Positions 53,020 to 62,028 of a stretch of 64,000 nt of DNA are shown here, in pieces. Origin of the DNA: Paenibacillus sp. FSL R7-0337 (GTDB taxonomy: Bacteria; Bacillota; Bacilli; Paenibacillales; Paenibacillaceae); NCBI RefSeq assembly GCF_037969875.1, contig NZ_CP150218.1:7626001-7690000 (forward strand). Reading direction: 5' to 3'. Position 1 is the first letter of the stretch; each line of letters begins with the position of its first letter. Both the position numbers and the translations under genes were made by a program. The notes under the pieces are model-generated. The model did not search any database. It saw only the letters and a program-made list of their open reading frames with translations, and was not told the origin of the DNA.

Positions 53020-54549
53020 TTGAGTGAAATTATTTTGGAGATGAAAGGCATTACCAAGACATTCCCCGGCGTCAAAGCGCTCTCGTCAGTCAATCTGCAG
53101 GTGAAGGCAGGCGAGATCCACGCCCTCTGCGGAGAGAACGGGGCAGGCAAGTCCACGCTGATGAAGGTGCTTAGCGGAGTGTATCCGCACGGGACGTATG
53201 AAGGGGATATTTTGTACCAGGGACAGGTATGCCAGTTCAAGGATATTAAGGACAGCGAGGGCCTGGGAATCGTCATTATCCATCAGGAGCTGGCGCTGAT
53301 TCCGTATTTGTCGATTTCGGAGAACATCTTCCTCGGCAATGAACAGGCCAGACGCGGGGTGATCAACTGGAACGAAACGACGGTCAAGACCAAGGCGCTG
53401 CTAACCACCGTCGGCCTCAAGGAATCGCCGTTTACAGGAGTCTCTACGATAGGTGTCGGCAAGCAGCAGCTTGTAGAGATCGCGAAGGCGCTCTCCAAGG
53501 AAGTGAAGCTGCTCATTCTCGACGAACCGACAGCGGCGCTGAATGAGGATGATAGCGAGAACCTGCTGCTGCTCATTCTGGAGCTGAAGAAGCAGGGGAT
53601 ATCTTCGATTATCATTTCCCACAAATTGAACGAAATCGAGAAGATAGCGGATTCGGTCACGATTCTGCGGGATGGACAGACCATCAAGACTCTGGATATG
53701 AAGCAGGATGCCGTTACTGAGGATGTCATTATCAAAGGCATGGTCGGGCGCGATCTGACGAACCGTTATCCTGAGCGCACACCGAACCTGGGGGAGACGA
53801 TCTTCGAGATCCGCGACTGGAACGTCTATCACGAGACGCAGGCGGACCGCAAAATGCTGGATCAGATCCATCTCCACATCCGGCGCGGCGAGGTAGTCGG
53901 TATTGCCGGGCTAATGGGCGCGGGGCGCACGGAGCTGGCGATGAGTGTGTTCGGCAAGTCTTATGGCAAGCGGATCAGCGGCCAGACTTTTATGCACGGC
54001 AAGGAAGTGCACCTGAATAACATCAGCCAGGCGATAGAGCATGGGTTAGCCTACGTGACCGAGGACCGCAAGCATTACGGCCTGATCCTGATCGACGATA
54101 TCAAACGGAACATCTCGCTCAGCAGTCTGAAGAAGCTCTCCCGCCATGGCGTCATTAATGAGAACGAGGAAGTGCTGGTCGCAGAGGAGTACCGCAAGAA
54201 GCTGAACATCAAGACCCCCAGCATCCTGCAAAAAACCGTGAATCTCAGCGGCGGCAACCAGCAAAAGGTGGTGCTCAGTAAATGGATCTACGCCGGACCA
54301 GATGTTCTGATCCTCGATGAGCCTACCCGGGGCATCGATGTCGGGGCCAAATATGAAATTTACTCCATTATCAACAGCCTTGCCGCAGAGGGGAAGGGCG
54401 TGCTGGTCATCTCTTCCGAGCTGCCGGAAATTATCGGGATGTGCGACCGGATCTACACCATGTGCGAAGGGCGGATCAGCGGGGAAGTGGAGCGGAAGGA
54501 CGCCACGCAGGAGCTTTTGATGAAATTTATGACACGAAGCAGGGGGTAA
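53020..54549 (+). CDS. mmsA: Multiple-monosaccharide ABC transporter ATP-binding protein
   Basis: 509 residues with two fused ABC domains. The first has GENGAGKSTLMKVLSG, GVGKQQLVEIAKAL and ILDEPTAALNE; the second has a degenerate P-loop (GLMGAGRTELAMS), LSGGNQQKVVLSKW and ILDEPTRGIDVG. This layout is standard for GguA/XylG-type sugar importers. The start is taken as TTG 53020 (MSEIILEMKGITKTFPG), matching family N-termini; a reading from 52954 adds an unlikely basic extension. Confidence 0.94.
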   Translation: MSEIILEMKGITKTFPGVKALSSVNLQVKAGEIHALCGENGAGKSTLMKVLSGVYPHGTYEGDILYQGQVCQFKDIKDSEGLGIVIIHQELALIPYLSISENIFLGNEQARRGVINWNETTVKTKALLTTVGLKESPFTGVSTIGVGKQQLVEIAKALSKEVKLLILDEPTAALNEDDSENLLLLILELKKQGISSIIISHKLNEIEKIADSVTILRDGQTIKTLDMKQDAVTEDVIIKGMVGRDLTNRYPERTPNLGETIFEIRDWNVYHETQADRKMLDQIHLHIRRGEVVGIAGLMGAGRTELAMSVFGKSYGKRISGQTFMHGKEVHLNNISQAIEHGLAYVTEDRKHYGLILIDDIKRNISLSSLKKLSRHGVINENEEVLVAEEYRKKLNIKTPSILQKTVNLSGGNQQKVVLSKWIYAGPDVLILDEPTRGIDVGAKYEIYSIINSLAAEGKGVLVISSELPEIIGMCDRIYTMCEGRISGEVERKDATQELLMKFMTRSRG

Positions 54550-54555
54550 CACCGC

Positions 54556-55719
54556 ATGGGAGCTATTAGTGAACTGTTCAAAAAAAATATCCGCCAATAC
54601 GGCATGATCATTGCCTTGATCTTTATTTCGGTGTTCTTTCAAATTATGACGGACGGCATTCTGCTGAAGCCGCTGAACGTGACCAATCTGATTCTGCAGA
54701 ATAGCTACATACTGGTGCTGGCGATCGGGATGGTGCTAGTGATCATCACCGGTCATATCGACCTCTCCGTCGGCTCGGTAGCTGCCTTCATCGGCGCCCT
54801 GTCGGCCATTATGATGGTGGATATGGAGCTGAATCCCGTACTGGCTGTAGTGATTTCGCTGTTGATGGGTGCTCTGGTCGGGGCCTGGCAGGGCTTCTGG
54901 GTCGCTTATGTCAAAATCCCGGCGTTCATCGTTACCCTGGCAGGCATGCTGTTGTTCCGCGGCCTGACGATGATCGTGCTGAACGGGCAGTCAATTGCGC
55001 CGTTTCCGAAGACGTTTCAGAAGATCAGCTCCGGGTTCATTCCCGATGTCGCAAGCGTGGGTTCGCTGAATGTGCTGACTCTGATCATCGGCGTTCTGCT
55101 GTCGCTGCTGGTGATCTATCAGGAAATCCGCAGCCGCCGGATCACGGTGAAGTACGGCTTCGAGCAATCGCCAGCTTGGATGTCTGTTGCTAAGGCCGCT
55201 GCACTGGTGATCGTCATCAACCTGTTCACTTATGTTCTGGCGCAATATAACGGGATTCCTAACATTCTAGTGATTCTGATGGTGCTGATCGTGATTTACT
55301 CCTTCGTCATGAACCACATGACCATGGGGCGGCATATCTATGCCCTGGGCGGCAATGAGAAGGCGGCAAGCCTCTCCGGCGTCAAAACCAAACGGGTGAC
55401 CTTCTGGGTATTCGTCAACATGGGCGTACTCGCTGCCCTGTCCGGTCTGGTCTTCGCGGCACGCCTGAACTCAGCCACCCCTAAGGCAGGTACGAACTTC
55501 GAGCTGGATGCTATCGCTGCCTGCTTCATCGGCGGAGCCTCCGCGTCCGGGGGAATCGGAACCGTGGTCGGCGCCATTATCGGCGGTCTGGTCATGGGCG
55601 TGATGAATAACGGCATGTCGCTTGTCGGCCTCGGCGTTGACTGGCAGCAGGGAATCAAGGGATTGGTGTTGCTGCTTGCCGTAGGCTTCGATATCTATAA
55701 CAAGTCGAAGACAGCCTGA
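54556..55719 (+). CDS. mmsB: Multiple-monosaccharide ABC transporter permease
   Basis: 387 residues, about ten hydrophobic segments, BPD_transp_2 family (GguB/XylH type). Conserved blocks are VIITGHIDLSVGSVAAFIGALSA, KIPAFIVTLAGMLLFRGLTM and ALGGNEKAASLSGVKTKRV. It lies 6 bases after the ATPase gene. A GC-rich hairpin (GCCGGA/TCCGGC with inner GCTCC/GGAGC, about 55736-55767) follows but lacks a good T tract. Confidence 0.94.
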   Translation: MGAISELFKKNIRQYGMIIALIFISVFFQIMTDGILLKPLNVTNLILQNSYILVLAIGMVLVIITGHIDLSVGSVAAFIGALSAIMMVDMELNPVLAVVISLLMGALVGAWQGFWVAYVKIPAFIVTLAGMLLFRGLTMIVLNGQSIAPFPKTFQKISSGFIPDVASVGSLNVLTLIIGVLLSLLVIYQEIRSRRITVKYGFEQSPAWMSVAKAAALVIVINLFTYVLAQYNGIPNILVILMVLIVIYSFVMNHMTMGRHIYALGGNEKAASLSGVKTKRVTFWVFVNMGVLAALSGLVFAARLNSATPKAGTNFELDAIAACFIGGASASGGIGTVVGAIIGGLVMGVMNNGMSLVGLGVDWQQGIKGLVLLLAVGFDIYNKSKTA

Positions 55720-55874
55720 TCTATGGATAAAAACGGGCCGGAACTGCTCCTGAGGGAGCGGGTCCGGCTTACCTGTCGTTCAAGTCTTCCCGCGCAGCTT
55801 GCAGCATCTGCCTCTGGCATGGATAATAGCACCTAAGGTGCTTTATATTTCATGCTAGTAACAGGAGGCTACAA

Positions 55875-56543
55875 ATGCAGATTATTGCCATGCTTACCAT
55901 GCTGATTGACCATGTTGGGCTGATCTTTTTCCCGGGTGAGCTTGCCTGGAGATATGTGGGGAGAATTGCCTTCCCGATCTACTGCTACGCGCTGGCGCAA
56001 GGCTATATCCATACCTCCTCCAGACCCCGCTATCTGCGGCGGCTGCTTGTCATCGCTGTGCTGGCGCAGATTCCGTACAATCTGGCGATTCATCCGGGAG
56101 GCTGGAACGTCGTATTCACCCTGCTGATCTCAGCGCTGGTCCTTGCCCTGCTTGATAAGCTGCCCAATCTGTGGGCGGGTATTCCGGTAGTGGTAGTCGC
56201 TGTGCTGCTGATGGATGCGCTGCCGCTCGACTACAACGCTTACGGCCTGCTGCTGGTGCTGATCTTCCGATACACCCGTTCTTATGTGCTCGTGCTGGCG
56301 CATTTGGCGCTGAATGTATTCTATCTGTTCTATTATAATTGGCTGGTGCAGATGGCCAGCATTATTCCGACCTTTCTGATTGCGCTGACCCCGGGTTTTT
56401 GGGTGCTGCTGGAGAAGAGACGTCTGCCGCGCTGGGTTTGGTGGAGCTTTTATCCGGTCCATTTAGTAATACTTGCCTTGGTAAAGTTTCTCTTTTTCAA
56501 AGAATGGGTATTTATAGAATGGCGGAGTTTATTTAGCGTATGA
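55875..56543 (+). CDS. TraX family membrane protein
   Basis: 222 residues with about seven hydrophobic helices. The N-terminus IIAMLTMLIDHVGLIFFPG and GRIAFPIYCYALAQGY are the TraX signature. The founding member acetylates F-pilin, but chromosomal Firmicute homologues have no known substrate and are probably acyltransferases. AGGAGG precedes the ATG. There are no conjugation genes nearby. Confidence 0.88.
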   Translation: MQIIAMLTMLIDHVGLIFFPGELAWRYVGRIAFPIYCYALAQGYIHTSSRPRYLRRLLVIAVLAQIPYNLAIHPGGWNVVFTLLISALVLALLDKLPNLWAGIPVVVVAVLLMDALPLDYNAYGLLLVLIFRYTRSYVLVLAHLALNVFYLFYYNWLVQMASIIPTFLIALTPGFWVLLEKRRLPRWVWWSFYPVHLVILALVKFLFFKEWVFIEWRSLFSV

Positions 56544-56635
56544 GGGTTCATCATTTCCAGGTGCTGTATTTACAAATTGATGCTCCTCTGAGATGATGGG
56601 TACGTTGCCAAATTATGAGCTAGAGGAGACATGCT

Positions 56636-58144
56636 ATGAAGAAAATGAAAGCAAGAACCAAATGGCTGGTGCCGATTCTCGCCCTGCTGCTGATTCTGTC
56701 AGGCTGCCAAGCGGTTGGCGGCTTCGATGTCAATAAGGCACTGCTGGGGGATCTGGATGTTAAATCCTCTGAATCAAGCACTACGATGACCCTGAGCGCT
56801 GTTCCTGCCGCAGGCATCACCGCAGAGGACCGGGAAGTTGTTGATCTTATTAATTCCTTATCACTTACGCTCGGCCATGTGAAGGTTCAGGATAACGGCA
56901 ATGTCTCGGCCACGGGAGTTGTGGGTTACAAGGAGTTCAAGATTCCTTTCTCCCTCTTCACCGACCAGAAGAATCTGGTCTTCACCGCAGAAGGCGCGAA
57001 GCAGCCGTTCTACATGCCGCTTCAGAGCAATGAAATGTTGCTTGGTCTGGAAGCAACCGATCCTGCCAAGACCTTGGAATTCACTAAGCTGGCCTCCCAG
57101 TTTGTGATCAAGAATCTTCCGAATCCGGGTGCGATCACAGTGACATCAGTAAATGAATCCGTATACGGCCAGCCAACCAGCTTGACGAAGCTACATACGG
57201 AAATTACAGGAGAAGAGCTTCCGGTATTGCTTAAGAGCTTCCTGAGATCTGTGTCTAAGGATACCGAAGGCTTCACTGCCCTGATCAGCGGTCTATATGA
57301 TTATATGTATCCGCTGATCAAAGACAGAGCTGAAGATCTGAACAGCATTGGTCTGGGCGATATTCCGTTGGAGGATAAAGAAGGGGTAGTCACTGTAGTG
57401 CATGATGCAGCTAAGCTGGCTGTGGATGCTCTCCTGCTGGTCTATGACAAGCAATTGGAGAACCTCTATGAGACCACTCCTGAACTTAAGACTGTTCTAG
57501 GCAAGGATACCAAGCTGAGCGCGGATATCTTCGTGGACAGCGGCTTCCATGTCCGCAAACAGAACATCGACTTCAATGTTGCTCTTCCGGCCAGTGAAGA
57601 TCTGCCGCTGCAGAGCATCAACATGAAGCTGGTATCCGAGACCTGGAATGTGAACGGTCCGGTAACGGCTGATGCGATCAGCACAACAGGTGCAATTGAT
57701 TACTCCATGGGAGATCTTACTCCAGGGGAGACCCTGAGAAGCTTCGAACCTAATTCACAGGTATATAAGCTGCTCAAAGAAGAGATGGGAATTACCGCTA
57801 AGAGCCTGATGATCGCACCGGACGACGATTATTATTATCCGGTTGTGAAGAATGGCACTACCTATGTTCCGCTGCGCTATGTCGCAGAGGATCTGGATGC
57901 TAAGGTAGAGTGGGATGGACCTAACAAGTCGATCAAGGTTACCGACGATGTATACGGTGATCAGCTCGTCTTCAAAATCGGTTCCGCGCAGGCACAAATT
58001 GCCGGCAAGACCGTGAAGCTTCCGTTAGCGGTATTCGTAGATGAGTACGGAGATGCTAATGTGCCGCTGCGTGTATTGGCCGAAGGCCTGCATGCTACGG
58101 TTGAAGTAGATGATGACGGCTATATCTGGATCGAACGTCCGTAA
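56636..58144 (+). CDS. Lipoprotein with C-terminal stalk (copper amine oxidase N-like) domain
   Basis: 502 residues. The lipobox LILSGC ends the signal peptide. The middle (about 40-370) is a beta-rich region with no recognised family. The last 120 residues form a stalk / Cu_amine_oxidN1 domain (GTTYVPLRYVAEDLDAKVEWDGPNKSIKV, ANVPLRVLAEGLHATVEVD), common in Paenibacillus surface proteins and probably binding cell-wall glycans or a partner. It is a single gene with its own terminator. Confidence 0.85.
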   Translation: MKKMKARTKWLVPILALLLILSGCQAVGGFDVNKALLGDLDVKSSESSTTMTLSAVPAAGITAEDREVVDLINSLSLTLGHVKVQDNGNVSATGVVGYKEFKIPFSLFTDQKNLVFTAEGAKQPFYMPLQSNEMLLGLEATDPAKTLEFTKLASQFVIKNLPNPGAITVTSVNESVYGQPTSLTKLHTEITGEELPVLLKSFLRSVSKDTEGFTALISGLYDYMYPLIKDRAEDLNSIGLGDIPLEDKEGVVTVVHDAAKLAVDALLLVYDKQLENLYETTPELKTVLGKDTKLSADIFVDSGFHVRKQNIDFNVALPASEDLPLQSINMKLVSETWNVNGPVTADAISTTGAIDYSMGDLTPGETLRSFEPNSQVYKLLKEEMGITAKSLMIAPDDDYYYPVVKNGTTYVPLRYVAEDLDAKVEWDGPNKSIKVTDDVYGDQLVFKIGSAQAQIAGKTVKLPLAVFVDEYGDANVPLRVLAEGLHATVEVDDDGYIWIERP

Positions 58145-58162
58145 GAAGTAAGGCAACAGTCA

Positions 58163-58206
58163 AGAAGCCGGGATCCCTGAGCAATCAGGCGGTTCCGGCT
58201 TCTTTT
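58163..58206 (+). terminator. Terminator after the stalk-domain lipoprotein gene
   Basis: AGAAGCCGG pairs with CCGGCTTCT, with an inner CCTGA/TCAGG stem on a GCAA tetraloop, followed by TTTT. Confidence 0.85.
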
Positions 58207-58316
58207 GATAGATAAGAATTTATGTGTTTTGGGGTCCCGCAAAGTACCTGAGTTATCATCGAAGCTAAATCCCCACTTTGTGGGGTTATTTTGTGCTGGA
58301 GGTAACGGGTGCATCC

Positions 58317-58373
58317 TTGACAATATAGGTTTACTGCAATAGACTTAACATCAGTAGGTCTACTGCAATAAAC
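58317..58373 (+). promoter_or_regulatory. Promoter with two BlaI-type operators
   Basis: TTGACA (58317-58322) and TAGACT (58340-58345), 17 bases apart, form a sigma-A promoter. Two imperfect dyads, GTTTACTGCAATAGAC (58329-58344) and GTCTACTGCAATAAAC (58358-58373), share the pattern GTnTAnTGCAnTAnAC. They are 29 bases apart. The first covers the spacer and -10 region, the second the transcribed start. BlaI/MecI repressors bind such TACT/TGCA dyads as dimers, so autorepression of the following pair is likely. Confidence 0.75.
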
Positions 58374-58391
58374 TTATAAGGAGTGAACAGG

Positions 58392-58751
58392 ATGGAACCC
58401 TACAAATTATATGATGCCGAATATAAATTTGCTTGCCTGATCTGGGACCATGAACCGATTAATTCCACTGAACTGGTGAAGCTGAGTCTAGCGGTACTGG
58501 GCTGGAAGAAGTCCACGACCTATACCGTGTTAAGAAAGCTATGTGAGCGGGGAATTCTCAGGAACGAGGGGGCTATGGTCACCGCCATCATCCCGAAGTC
58601 GGAAGCACAGCGGCATGAGAGCCAGACGGTCGTGGACAAAGCCTTTGGCGGCTCGTTACCGCAGTTTTTGACTGCTTTTCTCGGGGATAAGAAATTATCG
58701 GCCAAGGAAGCGGCGGAGCTGAAGAGGATTATTGAGGAGGCCTCCCAATGA
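58392..58751 (+). CDS. BlaI/MecI/CopY family repressor
   Basis: 119 residues. The winged helix (about 8-75) includes EYKFACLIWDHEPINSTELVKLS and GWKKSTTYTVLRKLCERGILRNEG; a short C-terminal helical dimerisation tail follows. Such repressors are cut or released by the membrane protease encoded next. AAGGAG lies 8 bases before the ATG. Its stop overlaps the next start (ATGA). Confidence 0.93.
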   Translation: MEPYKLYDAEYKFACLIWDHEPINSTELVKLSLAVLGWKKSTTYTVLRKLCERGILRNEGAMVTAIIPKSEAQRHESQTVVDKAFGGSLPQFLTAFLGDKKLSAKEAAELKRIIEEASQ

Positions 58752-60175
58752 CGGACCTGTGGATCAGTATTCTGAACATGAGCATTACCGCCAGTTATGT
58801 GGCCGTCGCCGTGATGCTGGCGAGAGTCCTGCTGCGGCGCGCTCCCAAAATCTTCTCCTATATGCTGTGGTCAGCAGTAATGATCAGGCTGATCCTTCCG
58901 GTTAGCTTCACTTCAAGCTTCAGTATCCTGAAGCTGGTAGGGCCTGCGGGCTCATCCGGCACAGGGCAGCTGCAATTCGTTCCGAAGAACATCGGGATGC
59001 AAGCACAGCCTGCGGTGGATACCGGAACAGCTTCTCATGGAAGTCTGTTGAACAGCCTGCTTCCGCCGGCTGCACCTGCAGCAAGCGTGAATCCGGTGCA
59101 GATCATCCTGTGGGCCGGCAGTATGATCTGGCTGACAGGCGCTATAACACTGCTGCTGTACAGCGTGTTCTCTTATATAAGAATCATGCGCAGAGTCTGT
59201 ACGGCAACCCTGGTGAATGGGCATGTTTTTGAGACCGACCAGATTATGACTCCTTTCGTCTTCGGCTTCTTGAAGCCAAGGATCTACATTCCGGCCGGAA
59301 TGAGTGAACAGGAGCTGTCCCATATTCTGCTGCATGAGCAGACTCATATTGACCGGCGGGATTATCTGGTCAAGCCGCTTATGTTCCTGCTGGTCATTCT
59401 CCATTGGTTCAATCCGCTGATGTGGCTGTCTTTTGTGCTCATGAGCAAGGATATGGAGATGTCCTGCGATGAAGTGGTGATCCGGAAGCTGGGTCCGCAG
59501 GTTAAAAGCAGATACTCAGGCTCCCTGCTTGGCTTCTCAGCCCGCCGGAGCGGTCTTATGACCGGCAGCCCGCTGGCTTTTGGCGAGAGCAGTGTGAAGG
59601 CCCGGATCAAGCATATTCTGGCGTACCGAAAACCGACTTCAAGGAGCATGGCCGCTTGTACCCTGCTTATTGTGATCTTGCTTATTGGATGTACAGCCAA
59701 TCCGAAGACGGTGGAGCCCCCGGCGCAGGTGTTAGATACCGGTTATGCGGTGGATCAGCTGCTGGAGAGCAAAACAAAGTATATTGGGGACGCCAGCAAA
59801 GTCACAGCGCTGCTTGGTGCAATGCCGCTGCCGGAAGGACTGGAGAGGGCAGGCATTGAGCTGACAACCGGCTCCCGCCCATATGCATTAACCGTCAATT
59901 ATAAAGTAAACGATATTACCGGAATGTGGAACGATGAGCTTCAGGCAGTAAGCCGTGACCCTCTCCTGAAGAATTCGGTCCTGCTGTTCACCCTGATCGA
60001 TAATGCAGATATCATTCATTATTCGCTTGCGGATGAAGGGATAAGTTACAGCTTCACATTTACCAGAGAAGAGGTGGATCAGCTGCTGGGCGAGGATGTC
60101 CGTCCGTCTGGAGCGGATGAAGCTGGCCTCCGTAAGCTGATCGACCGGCTGGATAGTGTCAAGCTTACACCATAG
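58748..60175 (+). CDS. M56 (BlaR1-like) membrane metallopeptidase with C-terminal DUF4825-like domain
   Basis: 475 residues. N-terminal hydrophobic helices and the zinc protease motif HEQTHIDRRDYL lie around 195-206, with the third ligand region SKDMEMSCDEVVIRKLG. A further helix near 300-318 is followed not by a penicillin-binding domain but by about 150 residues resembling DUF4825 (KYIGDASKVTALLGAMPLP, LFTLIDNADIIHYSLADEG). So this is a signal-transducing protease whose sensed ligand is probably not a beta-lactam; that last point is inferred. Confidence 0.9.
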   Translation: MTDLWISILNMSITASYVAVAVMLARVLLRRAPKIFSYMLWSAVMIRLILPVSFTSSFSILKLVGPAGSSGTGQLQFVPKNIGMQAQPAVDTGTASHGSLLNSLLPPAAPAASVNPVQIILWAGSMIWLTGAITLLLYSVFSYIRIMRRVCTATLVNGHVFETDQIMTPFVFGFLKPRIYIPAGMSEQELSHILLHEQTHIDRRDYLVKPLMFLLVILHWFNPLMWLSFVLMSKDMEMSCDEVVIRKLGPQVKSRYSGSLLGFSARRSGLMTGSPLAFGESSVKARIKHILAYRKPTSRSMAACTLLIVILLIGCTANPKTVEPPAQVLDTGYAVDQLLESKTKYIGDASKVTALLGAMPLPEGLERAGIELTTGSRPYALTVNYKVNDITGMWNDELQAVSRDPLLKNSVLLFTLIDNADIIHYSLADEGISYSFTFTREEVDQLLGEDVRPSGADEAGLRKLIDRLDSVKLTP

Positions 60176-60217
60176 AATCATTCAGCCCTGCAACTAGCGT
60201 ACAGTGAGGCAATACGC

Positions 60218-60250
60218 ACATTTACAGAACATTTACAAAATATTTACAGA
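60218..60250 (+). promoter_or_regulatory. Pho-box-like triple direct repeat upstream of chrA
   Basis: Three 11-base tandem units, ACATTTACAGA, ACATTTACAAA and ATATTTACAGA, place TTTACA at 60221, 60232 and 60243, each separated by 5 bases. This matches the B. subtilis PhoP binding pattern (TT(A/T/C)ACA repeats with 5-base spacers). A possible -10 (TATCTA) lies about 20 bases downstream, the geometry of PhoP-activated promoters. Function is inferred from pattern. Confidence 0.55.
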
Positions 60251-60336
60251 ACACTGCTGTACCTTTTATCTAATGCTTGAACTCGGATGATAGTCTGGAA
60301 TGAGGTATACATTCTAGAGTCAAGGGAGCAATAGGT

Positions 60337-61551
60337 ATGCAAGCAGAGAAGCAGGCGGTGCCGGAAAAACAGCGGAAGGGCAGGGCCGGGGCGTTACTTG
60401 AGGTTCTGCTTGTATCCGCCAAACTGGGTCTTACCTCCTTCGGCGGACCGGTCGCCCATCTGGGTTATTTCCACAATGAATATATCCGCCGCCGGAAATG
60501 GATGGATGAACGAAGCTATGCGGATCTGGTAGCGCTCTGCCAGTTCCTTCCCGGTCCGGCGAGCAGTCAGGTGGGGATTGGCATCGGAATGGTGCGGGCA
60601 GGCTGGCTGGGCGGGTTGGCCGCTTGGCTGGGCTTCACTTTGCCCTCTGTCCTGGTGCTGGTCGCTTTTGCCTTCCTGCTTCAGGGCTATGATATTGCTG
60701 GTGTTGGCTGGATTCACGGACTGAAAATCGTAGCTATTGCGATTGTTGCCCAGGCCATCCTTGGCATGGGGCAGAAGCTGACCCCGGACCGGGAAAGAGT
60801 GACCATCGCGGCTATAGCGGCAGCTGTTACATTATCATGGCAGACCGGCTACAGTCAGATTCTAACGATTGCTGCTGCGGGCATAGCCGGGTTATGGCTG
60901 TATCGCCACAGTCCTGCGGAGAGCTTGACGAATGTTCCGGTCCCTATTCGCCGGTCGTCCGGTGTCGTTTGTTTAGCATTGTTCGGCTTACTCCTGATAG
61001 TACTCCCACTCCTAAGAGGGACGGCTGAGACGGGAGGAATAGCGATATTTGACAGCTTTTATCGTTCCGGTGCTTTGGTATTCGGCGGCGGACATGTCGT
61101 GCTTCCGCTGCTGGAACAAGAAGTCGTTCCTGCCGGCTGGGTGAGCCAAGCCGATTTCTTGGCGGGATACGGGGCCACGCAGGCTGTACCGGGTCCGTTG
61201 TTCACTTTTGCAGCCTATCTTGGAGCAATGACCGCCGGTGTTCCCGGGGCCATAATGGCCACGCTCGCGATTTTCCTGCCAGCCTTTCTGCTGGTTGCAG
61301 GCGCACTGCCTTTTTGGAACAGCTTAAGAAGGAGCCCCCGGATTCAAGGAGCCTTAACCGGAATCAATGCCGCTGTGGTCGGCATCCTGCTTGCCGCCTG
61401 GTACGATCCCCTGTGGACGACAGCCATCCTCACGCCGCTGGACTTTGCCTTGGCTATCATTCTGTTTGTAATGCTGGTCTTCTGGAAGCTGCCGCCTTGG
61501 TTGGTTGTGGTGGCTGGTGCGGCGGGTGGAATGGTGGTCGGGGGAATGTGA
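60337..61551 (+). CDS. chrA: Chromate transporter family protein (ChrA, long form)
   Basis: 404 residues with two CHR domains, about eleven or twelve hydrophobic segments. The first domain has SFGGPVAHLGYFHNEYIRRRKWM and CQFLPGPASSQVGIGIG; the second has FGGGHVVLPLLEQEVV and GATQAVPGPLFTFAAYLG. ChrA effluxes chromate, but many homologues are untested and may move other oxyanions. AAGGGAG precedes the ATG. It lies downstream of a Pho-box-like repeat, so the natural substrate may relate to phosphate or sulfate physiology. Confidence 0.92.
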   Translation: MQAEKQAVPEKQRKGRAGALLEVLLVSAKLGLTSFGGPVAHLGYFHNEYIRRRKWMDERSYADLVALCQFLPGPASSQVGIGIGMVRAGWLGGLAAWLGFTLPSVLVLVAFAFLLQGYDIAGVGWIHGLKIVAIAIVAQAILGMGQKLTPDRERVTIAAIAAAVTLSWQTGYSQILTIAAAGIAGLWLYRHSPAESLTNVPVPIRRSSGVVCLALFGLLLIVLPLLRGTAETGGIAIFDSFYRSGALVFGGGHVVLPLLEQEVVPAGWVSQADFLAGYGATQAVPGPLFTFAAYLGAMTAGVPGAIMATLAIFLPAFLLVAGALPFWNSLRRSPRIQGALTGINAAVVGILLAAWYDPLWTTAILTPLDFALAIILFVMLVFWKLPPWLVVVAGAAGGMVVGGM

Positions 61552-61602
61552 TCGTAAGGCTGCCTAAATCTAAAGGATACTAAAATAGTTTGCTCTATAT
61601 AG

Positions 61603-61637
61603 AACTGGCCGTTGCAACTTTGCAGGGTCAGTTTTTT
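61603..61637 (+). terminator. Terminator after chrA
   Basis: AACTGGCC pairs with GGGTCAGTT (one mismatch/wobble), followed by TTTTTT. It marks the boundary to the AT-richer stretch. Confidence 0.7.
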
Positions 61638-61767
61638 GTTGTGGTTTTCTTTTTGCCACCAGAATCATCCATTCCTAACATTGTAAGCCCATTGATCGTA
61701 TGATAAAATAATAATAAGAATATTGAAAAAGGTAACCAAAATCAAAAAAAAGAGAGGACAAATCAAT

Positions 61768-62001
61768 TTGACTCAAAATGATCTAAAAATAGGTCTTTCC
61801 AATAAAGAAGGTCAATTAGGGTTCATGTCTGCAAGAGGAGGTCCGCGGGAGGGAGCAGGCCGCAAGAACATAGGTGTAACGAAAAAAGTCTCGCTAACCT
61901 TAACTAGTGAGCTTTGGGAGAAGGTAGAACAGCATTGCGCAGAGCATAAATTGTCCCGGTCGGAGCTTATCCGATCTCTGATTGAGTCTACCGATTTGTA
62001 A
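61768..62001 (+). CDS. Ribbon-helix-helix DNA-binding protein
   Basis: 77 residues. A Gly/Arg-rich stretch SARGGPREGAGRKN precedes a ribbon-helix-helix core: TKKVSLTLTSELWEKVEQ (beta strand and first helix) and HKLSRSELIRSLIES (second helix). RHH proteins regulate plasmid copy, partition, toxin-antitoxin and mobile genes. The start is taken as TTG 61768 with GAGG at 61754-61757; a TTG at 61723 is also in frame. It lies 27 bases before the second sliding clamp gene and is probably co-transcribed with it. Confidence 0.8.
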   Translation: MTQNDLKIGLSNKEGQLGFMSARGGPREGAGRKNIGVTKKVSLTLTSELWEKVEQHCAEHKLSRSELIRSLIESTDL

Positions 62002-62028
62002 TGTAGCTTATGGAAGCGGGTGAAGTCA

